The notes: generated from the letters alone by a model not told the origin. A stretch of DNA of 20,875 nucleotides from Pseudomonadota bacterium (GCA_023411035.1 JAEYPE010000155.1:1-20875); one strand, 5' to 3'; positions 6,236-14,274 are shown, numbered from the stretch's first letter. Numbers and translations are program-made.

Positions 6236-7300
6236 ATGCTGTACAACGCCGTCTCCACCCTCGGCCTTTCCAAGCGCCTCCAGACCGCGAACACCGAGCT
6301 TCAGCTCGAACGGCTGCGCAACAACGACGAGATCGCCAGCGGCAAGCATTACGACGTCGCCAAGGCGCTGGGCGCGCGCACCGGGCAAGCCATCGCGCTG
6401 CGCAACCTGTATGACGAGACCGACCAGAACCTGAAATCCACCACCCTGCTGCAAGGGCGGCTGGGCACCATGGACAGCGCGCTGACCAACATCCTGTCCG
6501 CCGGGCAGGACGTCCTGGCCGCCGCCTCGGTCGGACTGGGCCAGCCCTCGTCCACCGGCAGCTCGCTCCAGGTGCGGGCGCGCGCCATGCTGGATCAGGT
6601 GGTGGGAATGCTGAACGCCTCCTCCGGCAACGGCTACCTGTTCGGCGGGGTGGAGGTGAAGACGGTGCCGATGCGCGCCGTGCAGGGCGACGACTCCGGC
6701 CTGCCGTCGCCGCTCCGGATCGTGCAGGACACCATCGCGGCGGCCAGTGGCGGCTCCGCCGCGCCGCAGACCGCCGCCGACACCGCCGCCGCCGTTACGG
6801 CGCTGGACGATCTGTTCGCCGCGCCCTCCGCGGCACCCCTCAGCTTCGAGGGCGCATTCTACCTCGGGGCGCCCTCCACCGCGCCGCGCCTCAGCGCCCG
6901 CCCCGACCGCACGACCGAGATCCCCTACGGCATCCAGGCCAACGACCCGGCGATGCGGGACCTGCTCCAGGGCCTCTACATGCTGGCCAGCGTGGACACC
7001 AGCCAACTGCCGCTGGACGCCTACAAGCCCTACATGGAGGCGGCGGTGGCCAAGGTGTCGGGCGGCCTGGAAGGCGTGCGCGAAGCCACGGCCCAGCTCG
7101 GCATCCACCGCGCGCAGCTCGACGACATCGCGGAGATGCACGGCACGCAGCTCCGCATCCTCAACGAGCAGCTCGACGCGATGGAGAGCGTCGATCCGGC
7201 GGAGGCCAGCCTGCGCATGAACCAGCTCGAAGTGCAGATCGAGGCGACCGCGGCGGCCACCGCCCGCATCGCCCGGATGAGCCTGACCAATTACCTGTAG
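6236..7300 (+). CDS. flgL: Hook-filament junction protein FlgL (HAP3)
   Basis: FlgL forms the second junction ring and is related to flagellin. The N-terminal helix (MLYNAVSTLGLSKRLQTANT, then LERLRNNDEIASGKHYDVAK) is flagellin-like, with the IASGK motif where flagellins usually have LSTGKR or ISSGLR. The segment SSGNGYLFGGVEVKTVPM (about 125-142) matches the NGRYLFSG-type block of FlgL. The C terminus (DDIAEMHGTQLRILNEQLDA, ending TARIARMSLTNYL) is the matching heptad helix. At 354 residues it is longer than the enteric 317. It begins four bases after the flgK stop with only a weak ribosome binding site, suggesting translational coupling. FlgI follows immediately. Flagellin itself was considered; context and the central domain favour FlgL. 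Confidence 0.92.
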   Translation: MLYNAVSTLGLSKRLQTANTELQLERLRNNDEIASGKHYDVAKALGARTGQAIALRNLYDETDQNLKSTTLLQGRLGTMDSALTNILSAGQDVLAAASVGLGQPSSTGSSLQVRARAMLDQVVGMLNASSGNGYLFGGVEVKTVPMRAVQGDDSGLPSPLRIVQDTIAAASGGSAAPQTAADTAAAVTALDDLFAAPSAAPLSFEGAFYLGAPSTAPRLSARPDRTTEIPYGIQANDPAMRDLLQGLYMLASVDTSQLPLDAYKPYMEAAVAKVSGGLEGVREATAQLGIHRAQLDDIAEMHGTQLRILNEQLDAMESVDPAEASLRMNQLEVQIEATAAATARIARMSLTNYL

Positions 7301-7337
7301 GACGGCTTTGCCCCTGCAGCCGATGAAAGACGGTCTG

Positions 7338-8474
7338 ATGACGCATGGTCCGATCCGCCGCGCCTTCCGCGTGGCCGCCCTGGCCGCGGCCTGCCTGCTG
7401 TCCGCCGCCGCCTTCACGGGCGAGGGTCTGGCCCAGACGCGGGTGAAGGATCTCGTCACCTTCGACGGGGTGCGCCGCAACCAGCTCATCGGCTACGGCC
7501 TCGTGGTCGGGCTGAACGGCTCGGGCGACCGGCTCATCAACACGCCCTTCACCGAGCAGAGCCTGAAGGGCATGCTGGAGCGGCTGGGCATCAACACCCG
7601 CGACGAGGTGCTGCGCACCCGCAACGCCGCGGCGGTGATGGTCACGGCCTCGCTGCCGCCTTTCGCCCGCCAGGGCACGACCATCGACATCACCGTGTCG
7701 GCTCTGGGCGACGCCACCAGCCTGCTGGGCGGCACGCTGCTGGTCACGCCGCTGCTGGGCGCAGACGGGCAGGCCTACGCCGTGGCGCAGGGGTCGCTGT
7801 CGGTCAGCGGCTTTTCCGCGGGCGGGGCGGCGGCCAACGTGACCAAGGGCGTGCCGACCAGCGCCCGCGTCGCCAACGGCGCCATCGTGGAGCGGGAGCT
7901 GAAATTCGCGCTGGACGAGGTGACCGCCGTGCGCATGGCGCTGCGCAACCCGGACTTCACCACCGCCAACCGCATCGCCGACGCGGTGGCGGTGCGGCTG
8001 GGTAGCAGCGCCGTCCATGTGCTGGACTCGACCACCGTCGATGTGCGCATCCCGCCCCGCTACACCGGCGCGGTCGCCCGGCTGATCGGCGACATCGAGC
8101 AGCTCACCGTCCGCCCGGACGGCATCGCCCGCGTCGTGGTGGACGAGCGCAGCGGCACCGTGGTCATCGGCGACGACGTGCGCATCAGCCGTGTCGCCAT
8201 CACCCAGGGCAACCTGACCGTCCGCGTGGTGGAGACGCCCCAGGTGTCGCAGCCGCAGCCCTTCTCCGACGGGCAGACTGTGGTGGTGCCGCGCACCGAC
8301 GTGCAGGTGCAGGAGGGCAACGGGCGCCAGTTCGTGACCATCGGCGGCAACGTCAGCCTGCAACAGCTCGTCAACGGGCTGAACGCGCTGGGCGTCGGCC
8401 CGCGCGACATGGTGGCCATCCTTCAGGCCATCAAGGCGGCGGGCGCGCTGCACGCCGACCTGGAAATCATCTGA
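7338..8474 (+). CDS. flgI: Flagellar P-ring protein FlgI
   Basis: FlgI assembles the P ring in the peptidoglycan layer, the bushing for the rod. From the ATG at 7338 there is a clean Sec signal peptide: MTHGPIRRAF, a hydrophobic core VAALAAACLLSAAAF, and probable cleavage after GEGLA. The mature protein begins QTRVKDLVTFDGVRRNQLIG, followed by YGLVVGLNGSGDRLINTPFT, which is diagnostic. NAAAVMVTASLPPFARQGT and GGTLLVTPLLGADGQAYAVA are also family blocks. The end (LNALGVGPRDMVAILQAIKA, then LHADLEII) is the standard C terminus. The length of 378 residues is near the usual 365-375. The frame is also open from an ATG at 7323 and a TTG at 7308, the latter with AGGA upstream, so the start is not certain. 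FlgA and FlgH, which it needs, are not in the window. Confidence 0.95.
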   Translation: MTHGPIRRAFRVAALAAACLLSAAAFTGEGLAQTRVKDLVTFDGVRRNQLIGYGLVVGLNGSGDRLINTPFTEQSLKGMLERLGINTRDEVLRTRNAAAVMVTASLPPFARQGTTIDITVSALGDATSLLGGTLLVTPLLGADGQAYAVAQGSLSVSGFSAGGAAANVTKGVPTSARVANGAIVERELKFALDEVTAVRMALRNPDFTTANRIADAVAVRLGSSAVHVLDSTTVDVRIPPRYTGAVARLIGDIEQLTVRPDGIARVVVDERSGTVVIGDDVRISRVAITQGNLTVRVVETPQVSQPQPFSDGQTVVVPRTDVQVQEGNGRQFVTIGGNVSLQQLVNGLNALGVGPRDMVAILQAIKAAGALHADLEII

Positions 8475-8498
8475 CCCCTCCGGCTGGAAGACGACGCG

Positions 8499-8798
8499 AT
8501 GGACATCTCCCCCCTTTCCACGACCGCCCCCGCCGCCCGGCCCGACACCGCCGCCGCCCGGAAAGCCGGCCAGGAGTTCGAGGCGCTGATGGTCGGGCAG
8601 ATGCTGGAATCCATGTTCGCCGGGCTGGAGACCGGCCACGCCTTCGGCGGCGGCCAGGGCGAGCGGACGTGGCGCAGCTTCATGCTCCAGGAATACGGCA
8701 AGGCCATCGCGGAGGCCGGCACGCTGGGCATCGGCCGCATGGTCCAGGCCGACGTGGCCCGCCTCTACGGCCAAACCGCGGAAGGAACCGAAGGATGA
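8499..8798 (+). CDS. flgJ: Single-domain rod-binding protein (FlgJ N-terminal domain / CheL type)
   Basis: This protein corresponds to the N-terminal half of enteric FlgJ, the rod scaffold or cap. The diagnostic segment ARKAGQEFEALMVGQMLESM (about residues 22-41) leads into a helical pair ending in GGQGERTWRSFMLQEYGKAI and AEAGTLGIGRMV. At 99 residues it lacks the C-terminal muramidase domain. This is the normal arrangement in alphaproteobacteria, where the gene is sometimes called cheL. The ATG at 8499 has GGAAG upstream. Its last four bases overlap the next gene (ATGA), so flgN is probably translationally coupled. The missing peptidoglycan-cleaving activity is most likely supplied by the transglycosylase at 17245-18018 in the other flagellar operon. 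Confidence 0.9.
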   Translation: MDISPLSTTAPAARPDTAAARKAGQEFEALMVGQMLESMFAGLETGHAFGGGQGERTWRSFMLQEYGKAIAEAGTLGIGRMVQADVARLYGQTAEGTEG

Positions 8799-9322
8799 GC
8801 CGCCGTTTCAAGGACCTGATCCGTGAATTCGCCCCCGATGCGAAGTCGGAAGCGGAAACCGCCCCCATCGCCGCCCCGGAACCGGAGGCCCCCGCCCTGG
8901 CCGACGGGCCGACCGCCCTCATGCTGACGGAGTTCCTGGACACGGTGGCGGAACTGAGCGCCCTGCTGGAAGAGGAGACGGCGGCGCTCTCCGCCGGCGA
9001 ATTGGACGGGCTGGAGGGCTATGCCCGGCGCAAGCAGGCGATGGCCGACCGTCTGGGCGGCATCATGGCCCTGGCGCAGTCGGGCACCCTGCGCCTGAAC
9101 GACGATCTGCGCGCGATGATCCTGGAGCGGGTGGAGCGGCTGGACCGTGCCATCAACGACAACGCGGCAGGGCTGATCGCCATGCGCAAGGCCGTGCTGT
9201 CGATCAACCGCAGCCTGCTGGTGGCGCTGGAGAAAGCGGCCAGCGACGGCCTCTACGCTCCATCCGGCCACGCGGTGCGCCCGGTGGAGCTGTCGGCGTC
9301 GGGCCTGAACGCAGAGCTGTGA
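8795..9322 (+). CDS. flgN: FlgN-like flagellar export chaperone
   Basis: This is probably the cytoplasmic chaperone that delivers FlgK and FlgL to the export gate. The 175-residue product is mostly alpha-helical. It has an acidic, Ala/Pro-rich N-terminal linker (about 15-42), then TALMLTEFLDTVAELSALLE and EETAALSAGELDGLEGYARR (about 45-85), which fit the FlgN pattern of a long antiparallel helix with an E-x-x-AL-x-x-(G/R)-D-L-like centre. A second long helix follows, with LRAMILERVERLDRAINDNA. FlgN proteins are poorly conserved, so the call rests partly on position, directly after flgE, flgK, flgL, flgI and flgJ. The start overlaps the flgJ stop by four bases and has AAGG just upstream. A hairpin 27 bases after the stop may end the operon. 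Confidence 0.75.
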   Translation: MSRRFKDLIREFAPDAKSEAETAPIAAPEPEAPALADGPTALMLTEFLDTVAELSALLEEETAALSAGELDGLEGYARRKQAMADRLGGIMALAQSGTLRLNDDLRAMILERVERLDRAINDNAAGLIAMRKAVLSINRSLLVALEKAASDGLYAPSGHAVRPVELSASGLNAEL

Positions 9323-9348
9323 CCCGGCGCCCTGGCCCATGCAAAGTT

Positions 9349-9371
9349 CCCTCTCCCGGGGCGGGAGAGGG
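9349..9371. repeat. GC-rich palindrome after the flgE-flgN operon (repeat copy or terminator)
   Basis: CCCTCTCCC (9349-9357) and GGGAGAGGG (9363-9371) form a perfect 9-bp stem with a 5-nt loop. It lies 27 bp after the flgN stop. It resembles short palindromic intergenic elements that recur in GC-rich alphaproteobacterial genomes, and could also act as a terminator for the plus-strand flagellar operon. No T run follows. Confidence 0.5.
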
Positions 9372-9467
9372 GATGGAAGGACGATGACTTTGCGGAGGGT
9401 TCCGCGACCGGGTGCGGGGCGGTATAGTCCATCGTTCCGCTTGGCCGCATCCTCCCGAGGCTTCCCC

Positions 9468-10475
9468 ATGCCCGCACCCGACAGCGCCGGACACCCGTCG
9501 CTCGCCGTCTTCACCCATGGCGAGCTGATCGGTGACGCGCTCATCAAGATTCCCTTCGTGCGCGCCCTGCGGGGGCTGTTCCCGGACCACCGGATCGTCT
9601 GGATCACCACCGAAGGCACCCATCTGGCGACCACGTTGCGCCCGATGATGGACGGGCTGATCGACGTCTTCCATGCCGACACCGGAATCGGGCGAAGCCC
9701 GCTCGGCCTGCTGCGGCCCATGCCCATCCGGGAACGCTTCTCCCTGGTGCTGGACACCCAGGCGCTGCCCTGGCGCACGCTTCTGGCCCGCCGGCTGAAG
9801 CACGACCTGTTCGTTTCGGCCTGCGCCGGGTACCGCCTGTCGGACCGCCGCCCTCCCCCCGGCTACCAGAGGCCGCGGCATGTGCTGGACCGCCTGTTCG
9901 ACCTGCTGGAGGTGGCCGGCGGGCGGCGTCCCCCGCTGGACATGGCCGTCCCCATCCCGGCGGAAGCGGAGGCCGAGGCGCGTGCCGTCCTGCCCGACGG
10001 GCCGGGCTATGTCGCCATCGCGCCGGGGGCGGGCAAGCGGGTGAAATGCTGGCCGCTGGACCGCTTCACCGAACTGGCCCGCGCGCAGGTGGACAACGGG
10101 CGGGTGCCCGTCTTCATCCTCGGCCCAGCGGAGCTGGACTGGCTGCCGGAGCTGCGCGCCGCCGTGCCGCAGGCGCTGTTCCCCCTCCAGGACGCCGGTC
10201 TGGCGGAGCCGCGCTACTCCCCGATCCGCACCATCGCGCTGACGCGGCGCTGCGCGGCGGCGGTCGCCAACGACAGCGGAACCAGCCATCTGTTCGGCCT
10301 CGCCGACGTGCCGCTGCTGACCCTCTACGGCCCGACCAACGCGGAGAAGCTGCGCCCCAAGGTGACGCGGGGGGCGGTGCTGACGGCCTCCGCCTTCGGC
10401 GGACCGGAGATGGAGCGCATCCCCGCCGACGCCGCGGTCCGCGAGGTCGAGGCGCTGGTCCGCCCGCACCCGTAA
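9468..10475 (+). CDS. Glycosyltransferase family 9 (heptosyltransferase-like) protein
   Basis: This looks like an ADP-heptose:LPS heptosyltransferase-type enzyme of the GT-B fold. Such enzymes transfer a sugar from a nucleotide donor on the cytoplasmic side of the inner membrane. The N-terminal Rossmann domain carries LAVFTHGELIGDALIKIPFV (about 12-31). The start of the second domain has YVAIAPGAGKRVKCWPLDRF (181-200). The donor-binding region has NDSGTSHLFGLADVPLLTLY (268-287) followed by GPTNAEKLRP. The length, 335 residues, is typical. An open frame extends 43 codons upstream, but the ATG at 9468 has GAGG seven bases before it and the extension is non-globular. A possible -10 element (TATAGT, 9423-9428) lies upstream without a clear -35. 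It sits between the two flagellar operons, so either LPS/exopolysaccharide or flagellin glycosylation is possible; the acceptor is unknown. Confidence 0.88.
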   Translation: MPAPDSAGHPSLAVFTHGELIGDALIKIPFVRALRGLFPDHRIVWITTEGTHLATTLRPMMDGLIDVFHADTGIGRSPLGLLRPMPIRERFSLVLDTQALPWRTLLARRLKHDLFVSACAGYRLSDRRPPPGYQRPRHVLDRLFDLLEVAGGRRPPLDMAVPIPAEAEAEARAVLPDGPGYVAIAPGAGKRVKCWPLDRFTELARAQVDNGRVPVFILGPAELDWLPELRAAVPQALFPLQDAGLAEPRYSPIRTIALTRRCAAAVANDSGTSHLFGLADVPLLTLYGPTNAEKLRPKVTRGAVLTASAFGGPEMERIPADAAVREVEALVRPHP

Positions 10476-10496
10476 GCACCGCCGCCCCTTCCCCGC

Positions 10497-12332
10497 TCAG
10501 AAGGGCAGCAGGATCGGAATCAGCAGCGTGGTCACGGCCATGGTGAGCAGGGCGAAGGGAACCCCGATGCGCACGAAATCGGAGAAGCGATAGCCGCCCG
10601 GCCCCATCACCAGCGTGTTCACCGGCGAGGACACCGGAGTCATGAAGGCCGCGGACGCCGCCAGCGCTACCGTCATGGCGAACGGATAGGGCGACAGCCC
10701 CAGGGTCTCGGCGATGGACAGGGCCACGGGTCCCATCAGCACCGCCGTGGCGGTGTTGGAGATGAACAGGCCGATGACCGCCGTGACGGCGAAAAGCGCC
10801 GCGACCACGGCCTGCGGGTGCGCCTCGCCGAAGAGGGAGATGATGCCGGTCGCCGCCATGTCGATCCCCCCGGTGCGTTCCAGCGCCAGAGCGAACGGAA
10901 GCATGCCGACGATCAGAACCAGAACCCGCCAATTGAGGGAGCGGTAGCCGGACGCGGAATCGATGCAGCCGAAGAATCCCATGGCCAGACAGGCGATGAG
11001 CACGGCCTGGGCGGCGGGCAGGATGCCGGTCGCCAGAACGGCGATCAGCGCGGTCAGGATGACGACGGCATGGGGCGCCTTGGAGCGCGCCGGCGTGTAG
11101 GTGTTCTCCTCTTCCGGCAGGTCGAGCAGCAGCAGGTTGCGCCGCTCGTCCTTGAGCCGGCGGATGGCCCGCCAGGGACCGGCCAGCAGCAGCAGGTCGC
11201 CGGTCTGGAGTTGGATCGCCGCCGCCGGGCCGTCGAGGATGGTCGCGCCGCGCTTGACGGCCACGATCGACAGATCGTGGACCGACCGGAACTTGGCATC
11301 GACCGGAGTCTGGCCATGCAGGCAGGAGCCCGGCGCGACCATCGCCTCGGCCATGCCGATCTCCTGGGAGCGGTCGAGGAAATAGGTCCCGGATTGCGGC
11401 GCGTCCTCCAGGCCGCCGATCGCCCGGACGGCATCCAGCCCGGCATCCGGGCCGACGGCCTTCCCAATGGTGTCGATGAGCAGGATGTCGCCGACTTCGA
11501 GTTCGGTGTGGGCTTGCGGCCGGATCAGGAGCTTCCCCAGACGCCCCTGGCGTTCGATGCCGAGAATGTTGATGCCCGCGCTGGACCGCAGGTTCAGGCT
11601 GTCGAGCCGCTGTCCGGCCAGACCGGAGGCGGGGGACACGCGCAGGCGGGCTTCGCGGCGGGCCAGCCCGAACTCGTCGATCCAGTTCCGGATGCCCGGC
11701 CGCGCCGGGGCCGGGGCCGGCTCCGCCCCCACGAGATGGCGGCGGGCGTAGAGCATGTAGACGACGGCCAGCGCGAGCAGCGGCAGGCCGAACGGGGTGA
11801 AGGCGAAGAACTGGAACCCTTCGTACCCGCGCCGGACGAGTTCGGCGTTGACCACCAGATTGGGAGCGGTCGCAACCAGCGTCATCATGCCCGAAATCAA
11901 CGCCGCCATGGAAAGCGGCATCATCAGGCGGCCGGGAGCGATGTTCATCTGGCGCGCGACCCGCAAGGCGATGGGGATGAAGATGGCCACCACGCCCGTC
12001 GAACTCATGAACGATCCCATACCGGCAACCGCCACCATCAGCAGCGCCAGAAGCCGCGCCTCGCTTCCGCCGGCCGCCGCGGTGATGCCTTCGCCCAGCC
12101 TTTGGGCGACGCCGGTGCGGACCAGCCCTTCGCCGATGATGAAAAGGCCCGCGATCAGGACGATGTTCGGGTCGGAGAACCCCGCCAGGGCTTCCTTGAC
12201 GCTGATGACGCCGGTCAGGGGCAAAGCGACCATGGCGATCAAGGCCGCGATATCCATCGAAGGCCGCCCACGCGCAAACAGCCAAATCACCAGCGCAAGC
12301 AAGCCGAAAACAGCCAGAACATCGATGCTCAT
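10497..12332 (-). CDS. SLC13/DASS-type anion permease with two TrkA-C domains
   Basis: This is a predicted inner-membrane transporter of the divalent anion:sodium symporter group, with substrates such as dicarboxylates, sulfate or similar anions. It has 611 residues. The membrane halves lie at about 1-200 and 420-611. The first contains SFMSSTGVVAIFIPIAL (107-123) and TLVATAPNLVVNAEL (151-165). The second contains FISNTATAVLMGPVAL (523-538) and FMTPVSSPVNTLVMGPGGY (563-581). The SNT-type motif is complete in the second half, while the first half has SST. Between the halves are two RCK-C/TrkA-C domains (about 228-290 and 325-395), with LEVGDILLI and LQTGDLLLL at their ends. These are presumed ligand-sensing modules. 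The ATG at 12330-12332 is chosen because the transmembrane segment begins at once; its ribosome binding site is weak. It converges on the glycosyltransferase with a 21-bp gap. The exact substrate cannot be read from sequence. Confidence 0.9.
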   Translation of the reverse strand: MSIDVLAVFGLLALVIWLFARGRPSMDIAALIAMVALPLTGVISVKEALAGFSDPNIVLIAGLFIIGEGLVRTGVAQRLGEGITAAAGGSEARLLALLMVAVAGMGSFMSSTGVVAIFIPIALRVARQMNIAPGRLMMPLSMAALISGMMTLVATAPNLVVNAELVRRGYEGFQFFAFTPFGLPLLALAVVYMLYARRHLVGAEPAPAPARPGIRNWIDEFGLARREARLRVSPASGLAGQRLDSLNLRSSAGINILGIERQGRLGKLLIRPQAHTELEVGDILLIDTIGKAVGPDAGLDAVRAIGGLEDAPQSGTYFLDRSQEIGMAEAMVAPGSCLHGQTPVDAKFRSVHDLSIVAVKRGATILDGPAAAIQLQTGDLLLLAGPWRAIRRLKDERRNLLLLDLPEEENTYTPARSKAPHAVVILTALIAVLATGILPAAQAVLIACLAMGFFGCIDSASGYRSLNWRVLVLIVGMLPFALALERTGGIDMAATGIISLFGEAHPQAVVAALFAVTAVIGLFISNTATAVLMGPVALSIAETLGLSPYPFAMTVALAASAAFMTPVSSPVNTLVMGPGGYRFSDFVRIGVPFALLTMAVTTLLIPILLPF

Positions 12333-12614
12333 TGGAATTTTCGCATGGTTCGGTGACGCATCACGATATTTTCCGGAGTTATTTCGATCGAGCCTATACT
12401 TTAGAAGTACCGAATCGGCCTGACAATCCACTTGTTCGCACCAGGGTTCGGCGAATCTGCAGGCGAAAAGGACCGGATTTCGTCAACCCCCGATTCACGC
12501 GGTGCCACCCGGCAAGGGAGAGCGCCGGATCGGTCGGAATTCGGCTTAATGTCTTCTCAACGGGTTTGGCGGTAGAGGGAAAGTCCATTCCACCTTCCGC
12601 GGCGCATCACGGCG
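12333..12614. other. Divergent intergenic region between permease and unknown gene
   Basis: This gap of 282 bp has no convincing gene. It is less GC-rich at its left end. It contains GTGACGCATCAC (12353-12364, arms GTGA/TCAC with a 4-bp centre), a -10-like TATACT (12395-12400, plus strand) with no good -35, and TTAA-N7-TCAA (12546-12560), a near match to a CtrA box. I see no riboswitch-like or terminator structure that I can defend. Confidence 0.4.
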
Positions 12615-13154
12615 ATGAGTGACAGCGACGACCTGTTCGAGATGTACCGCTCCGACCGCGCCACCGCCGGCGCGCTGAAGGGGGAGGCGCTCGCCACCGC
12701 TCTGGCCGACAATGTGCGGCGCAGCTTCGCCGCCATGGATCGTCTGGTGGCGGAGGTGAACCAGGCGCTGGCCCAGGCCCGCTACACGCTGCGCCTCGCA
12801 TCCGCCGTCGTGGACCGCGGCTCCTATGTTCAGCATGACCGCTCGTCCGAGAGCTTCCGCGATTACCTGCGCCTGTGGAGCCATCGCCGCGCCGAGACGG
12901 GCAGCGGCGGAATGCATTGGGAGGCGAAGATCCTGGTCACGGACAGCCGCCGCCGCACGGCGGAGATCGGGCTGGGCGTGACCGTGGAATGGCCGACCGG
13001 CGGTGAGGAGGCCGACTGCGCCTTCGTGGAGTTCTGGACGACCGGCCAGGGCGTGAACCTGCCGTCCGAAGGCCGCAACTTCCAGCGCGCTCTGGTCGCC
13101 TCCCTCCGGCGTCTGGAAGAAGCGGGAGAGATCGCCCCCGCCGTGAAGCCCTGA
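12615..13154 (+). CDS. Protein of unknown function, 179 residues
   Basis: I do not recognise this protein. It starts MSDSDDLFEMYRSDRATAGA. A helical region follows (about 25-62), with NVRRSFAAMDRLVAEVNQAL. The next section is probably beta-rich, with RYTLRLASAVVDRGSYVQHD, WEAKILVTDSRRRTAEIGLG and VTVEWPTGGEEADCAFVEFW, and a helix near the end, FQRALVASLRRLEEAGE. There is no signal peptide or membrane segment. The ATG at 12615 has no strong ribosome binding site, but codon use and the coherent sequence support a real gene. It converges on flhB with a gap of about 30 bp and is divergent from the permease. Its location next to flagellar genes is suggestive but is not evidence of a flagellar role. 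Confidence 0.7.
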   Translation: MSDSDDLFEMYRSDRATAGALKGEALATALADNVRRSFAAMDRLVAEVNQALAQARYTLRLASAVVDRGSYVQHDRSSESFRDYLRLWSHRRAETGSGGMHWEAKILVTDSRRRTAEIGLGVTVEWPTGGEEADCAFVEFWTTGQGVNLPSEGRNFQRALVASLRRLEEAGEIAPAVKP

Positions 13155-13155
13155 A

Positions 13156-13179
13156 TTCCGGAGAGCATTTCCGGAGAGC
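13156..13179. repeat. Short tandem direct repeat between convergent genes
   Basis: TTCCGGAGAGC occurs twice, at 13156-13166 and 13169-13179, separated by two bases. It fills most of the gap between the unknown gene ending at 13154 and the end of flhB at 13186. Each copy contains the palindrome TCCGGA. It is probably incidental, but it occupies the place where a terminator would be expected. Confidence 0.45.
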
Positions 13180-13185
13180 GGCCGC

Positions 13186-14274
13186 TCACGCCCGCTGCGC
13201 CGATCCCCCGTTCTTCAGCCGCAGCACATACATCATCACCTCCGCCACCGCCTGATAATGCTGGAGCGGGATCACCGCGTCGACCTCCGACGCGGCGTAG
13301 AGGGCGCGGGCCAGCGGCGGGTTCTCGATCACCGGCACGCCGTTCTCCTCCGCCACCGCGCGGATGCGCAGCGCCACGAGGTCGGCCCCCTTGGCGAGGC
13401 AGACCGGCGCCGGCATCCGGGCGCGGTCGTATTCCAGCGCCACCGCGAAGTGGGTCGGGTTGGCGATGACCACCGTGGCGCGCGGCACGTTCGCCATCAT
13501 GCGGCGCTTCGACCGCTCACGCCGGATCTCGCGCAGGCGCGCCTTCAGGTGGGGGTCGCCCTCGGTCTGCTTGAACTCGTCCTTCAGCTCCTGGAAGGTC
13601 ATGCGCAGACGCCGGCGCCATTCCAGCCGGTTCCACAGCACGTCCACGGCGGCCATCACCACCGTCGCCAGTAGGACGGCCAGAAGCAGCCGCAGGGTCA
13701 GATCCCGCAGCAGGTCGGGAAGCGCCGCAACGTCCATGCCCACGATCCCCTCCGTCCAATCGATGTAGGGCGCCACGGCGAACCAGACGGCGCAGGCGAT
13801 GATCGCCAGTTTCACGAGACTCTTCACGAATTCGACCAGCGCCTGCCGCGAGAAGATGCGGCGCCAGCCGCTGAGCGGCGACAGGTGCGACAGCTTGGGC
13901 CGGATGCGGTCGCTCGCCACCAGAAGCGGCCCCTGCCCCACCGCCGACACCGCCGCCGCCCCGACCAGCAGGCCCAGCACCGGCAGTATCGCCACCGCCA
14001 CCCCGCCGATCAGCCAGTGCAGGCTGTTCATCACGTCGTAAGGGCCGCCGTCGAGCCGGATGTCGTCCGGATTCTCGATCAGCGGCAGAAGCACCTCCGC
14101 GATGCCGGAGGCGGCGAGCGGCCCGCCCGCCGCGGCGATCAGCCAGGCCGCCGCCATGGTGGCGGCCAGACCGACGTCGCGGGCGCGAGGGACGTCGCCC
14201 TTGTCCATCGCCTCGCGCAGGCGTTTCTCGGTCGGCTCCTCGGTTTTCTGCTCCTGGTCCTGGGTGTCGGACAT
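13186..14274 (-). CDS. flhB: Flagellar export switch protein FlhB
   Basis: FlhB is the inner-membrane export component whose self-cleaved cytoplasmic domain switches the apparatus from hook to filament substrates. The N terminus (QKTEEPTEKRLREAMDKGDV, then PRARDV) is diagnostic. Membrane segments lie at about 35-65, 85-112, 145-170 and 190-215. The linker (RLRMTFQELKDEFKQTEGDP, then HLKARLREIRRERSKRRM) is typical. The autocleavage site NPTH is intact at residues 272-275, within VVIANPTHFAVAL. At 362 residues it is slightly shorter than the enteric 383, mainly in the C-terminal tail. The ATG has AGGAAG upstream. It is the last gene of the minus-strand operon, 24 bp after fliR. The fliR-flhB neighbourhood and the flagellar context exclude a non-flagellar type III homologue. 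Confidence 0.96.
   Translation of the reverse strand: MSDTQDQEQKTEEPTEKRLREAMDKGDVPRARDVGLAATMAAAWLIAAAGGPLAASGIAEVLLPLIENPDDIRLDGGPYDVMNSLHWLIGGVAVAILPVLGLLVGAAAVSAVGQGPLLVASDRIRPKLSHLSPLSGWRRIFSRQALVEFVKSLVKLAIIACAVWFAVAPYIDWTEGIVGMDVAALPDLLRDLTLRLLLAVLLATVVMAAVDVLWNRLEWRRRLRMTFQELKDEFKQTEGDPHLKARLREIRRERSKRRMMANVPRATVVIANPTHFAVALEYDRARMPAPVCLAKGADLVALRIRAVAEENGVPVIENPPLARALYAASEVDAVIPLQHYQAVAEVMMYVLRLKNGGSAQRA

Noticed and set aside
9339..9467. N-terminal extension of the glycosyltransferase
   Set aside because: It would cover the palindrome at 9349-9371, is Arg/Gly/Ser-rich, and the ATG at 9468 has a better ribosome binding site and the family N terminus.
10114..12285. A 723-codon minus-strand frame overlapping the permease
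   Set aside because: It is a frame-shifted shadow of the permease gene with Arg/Pro-rich nonsense composition. The permease frame has all the family motifs.
12353..12364. GTGACGCATCAC as a CRP/FNR site
   Set aside because: The arms are GTGA and TCAC but the spacing is four, not six, bases. Without a matching promoter it is not supportable.
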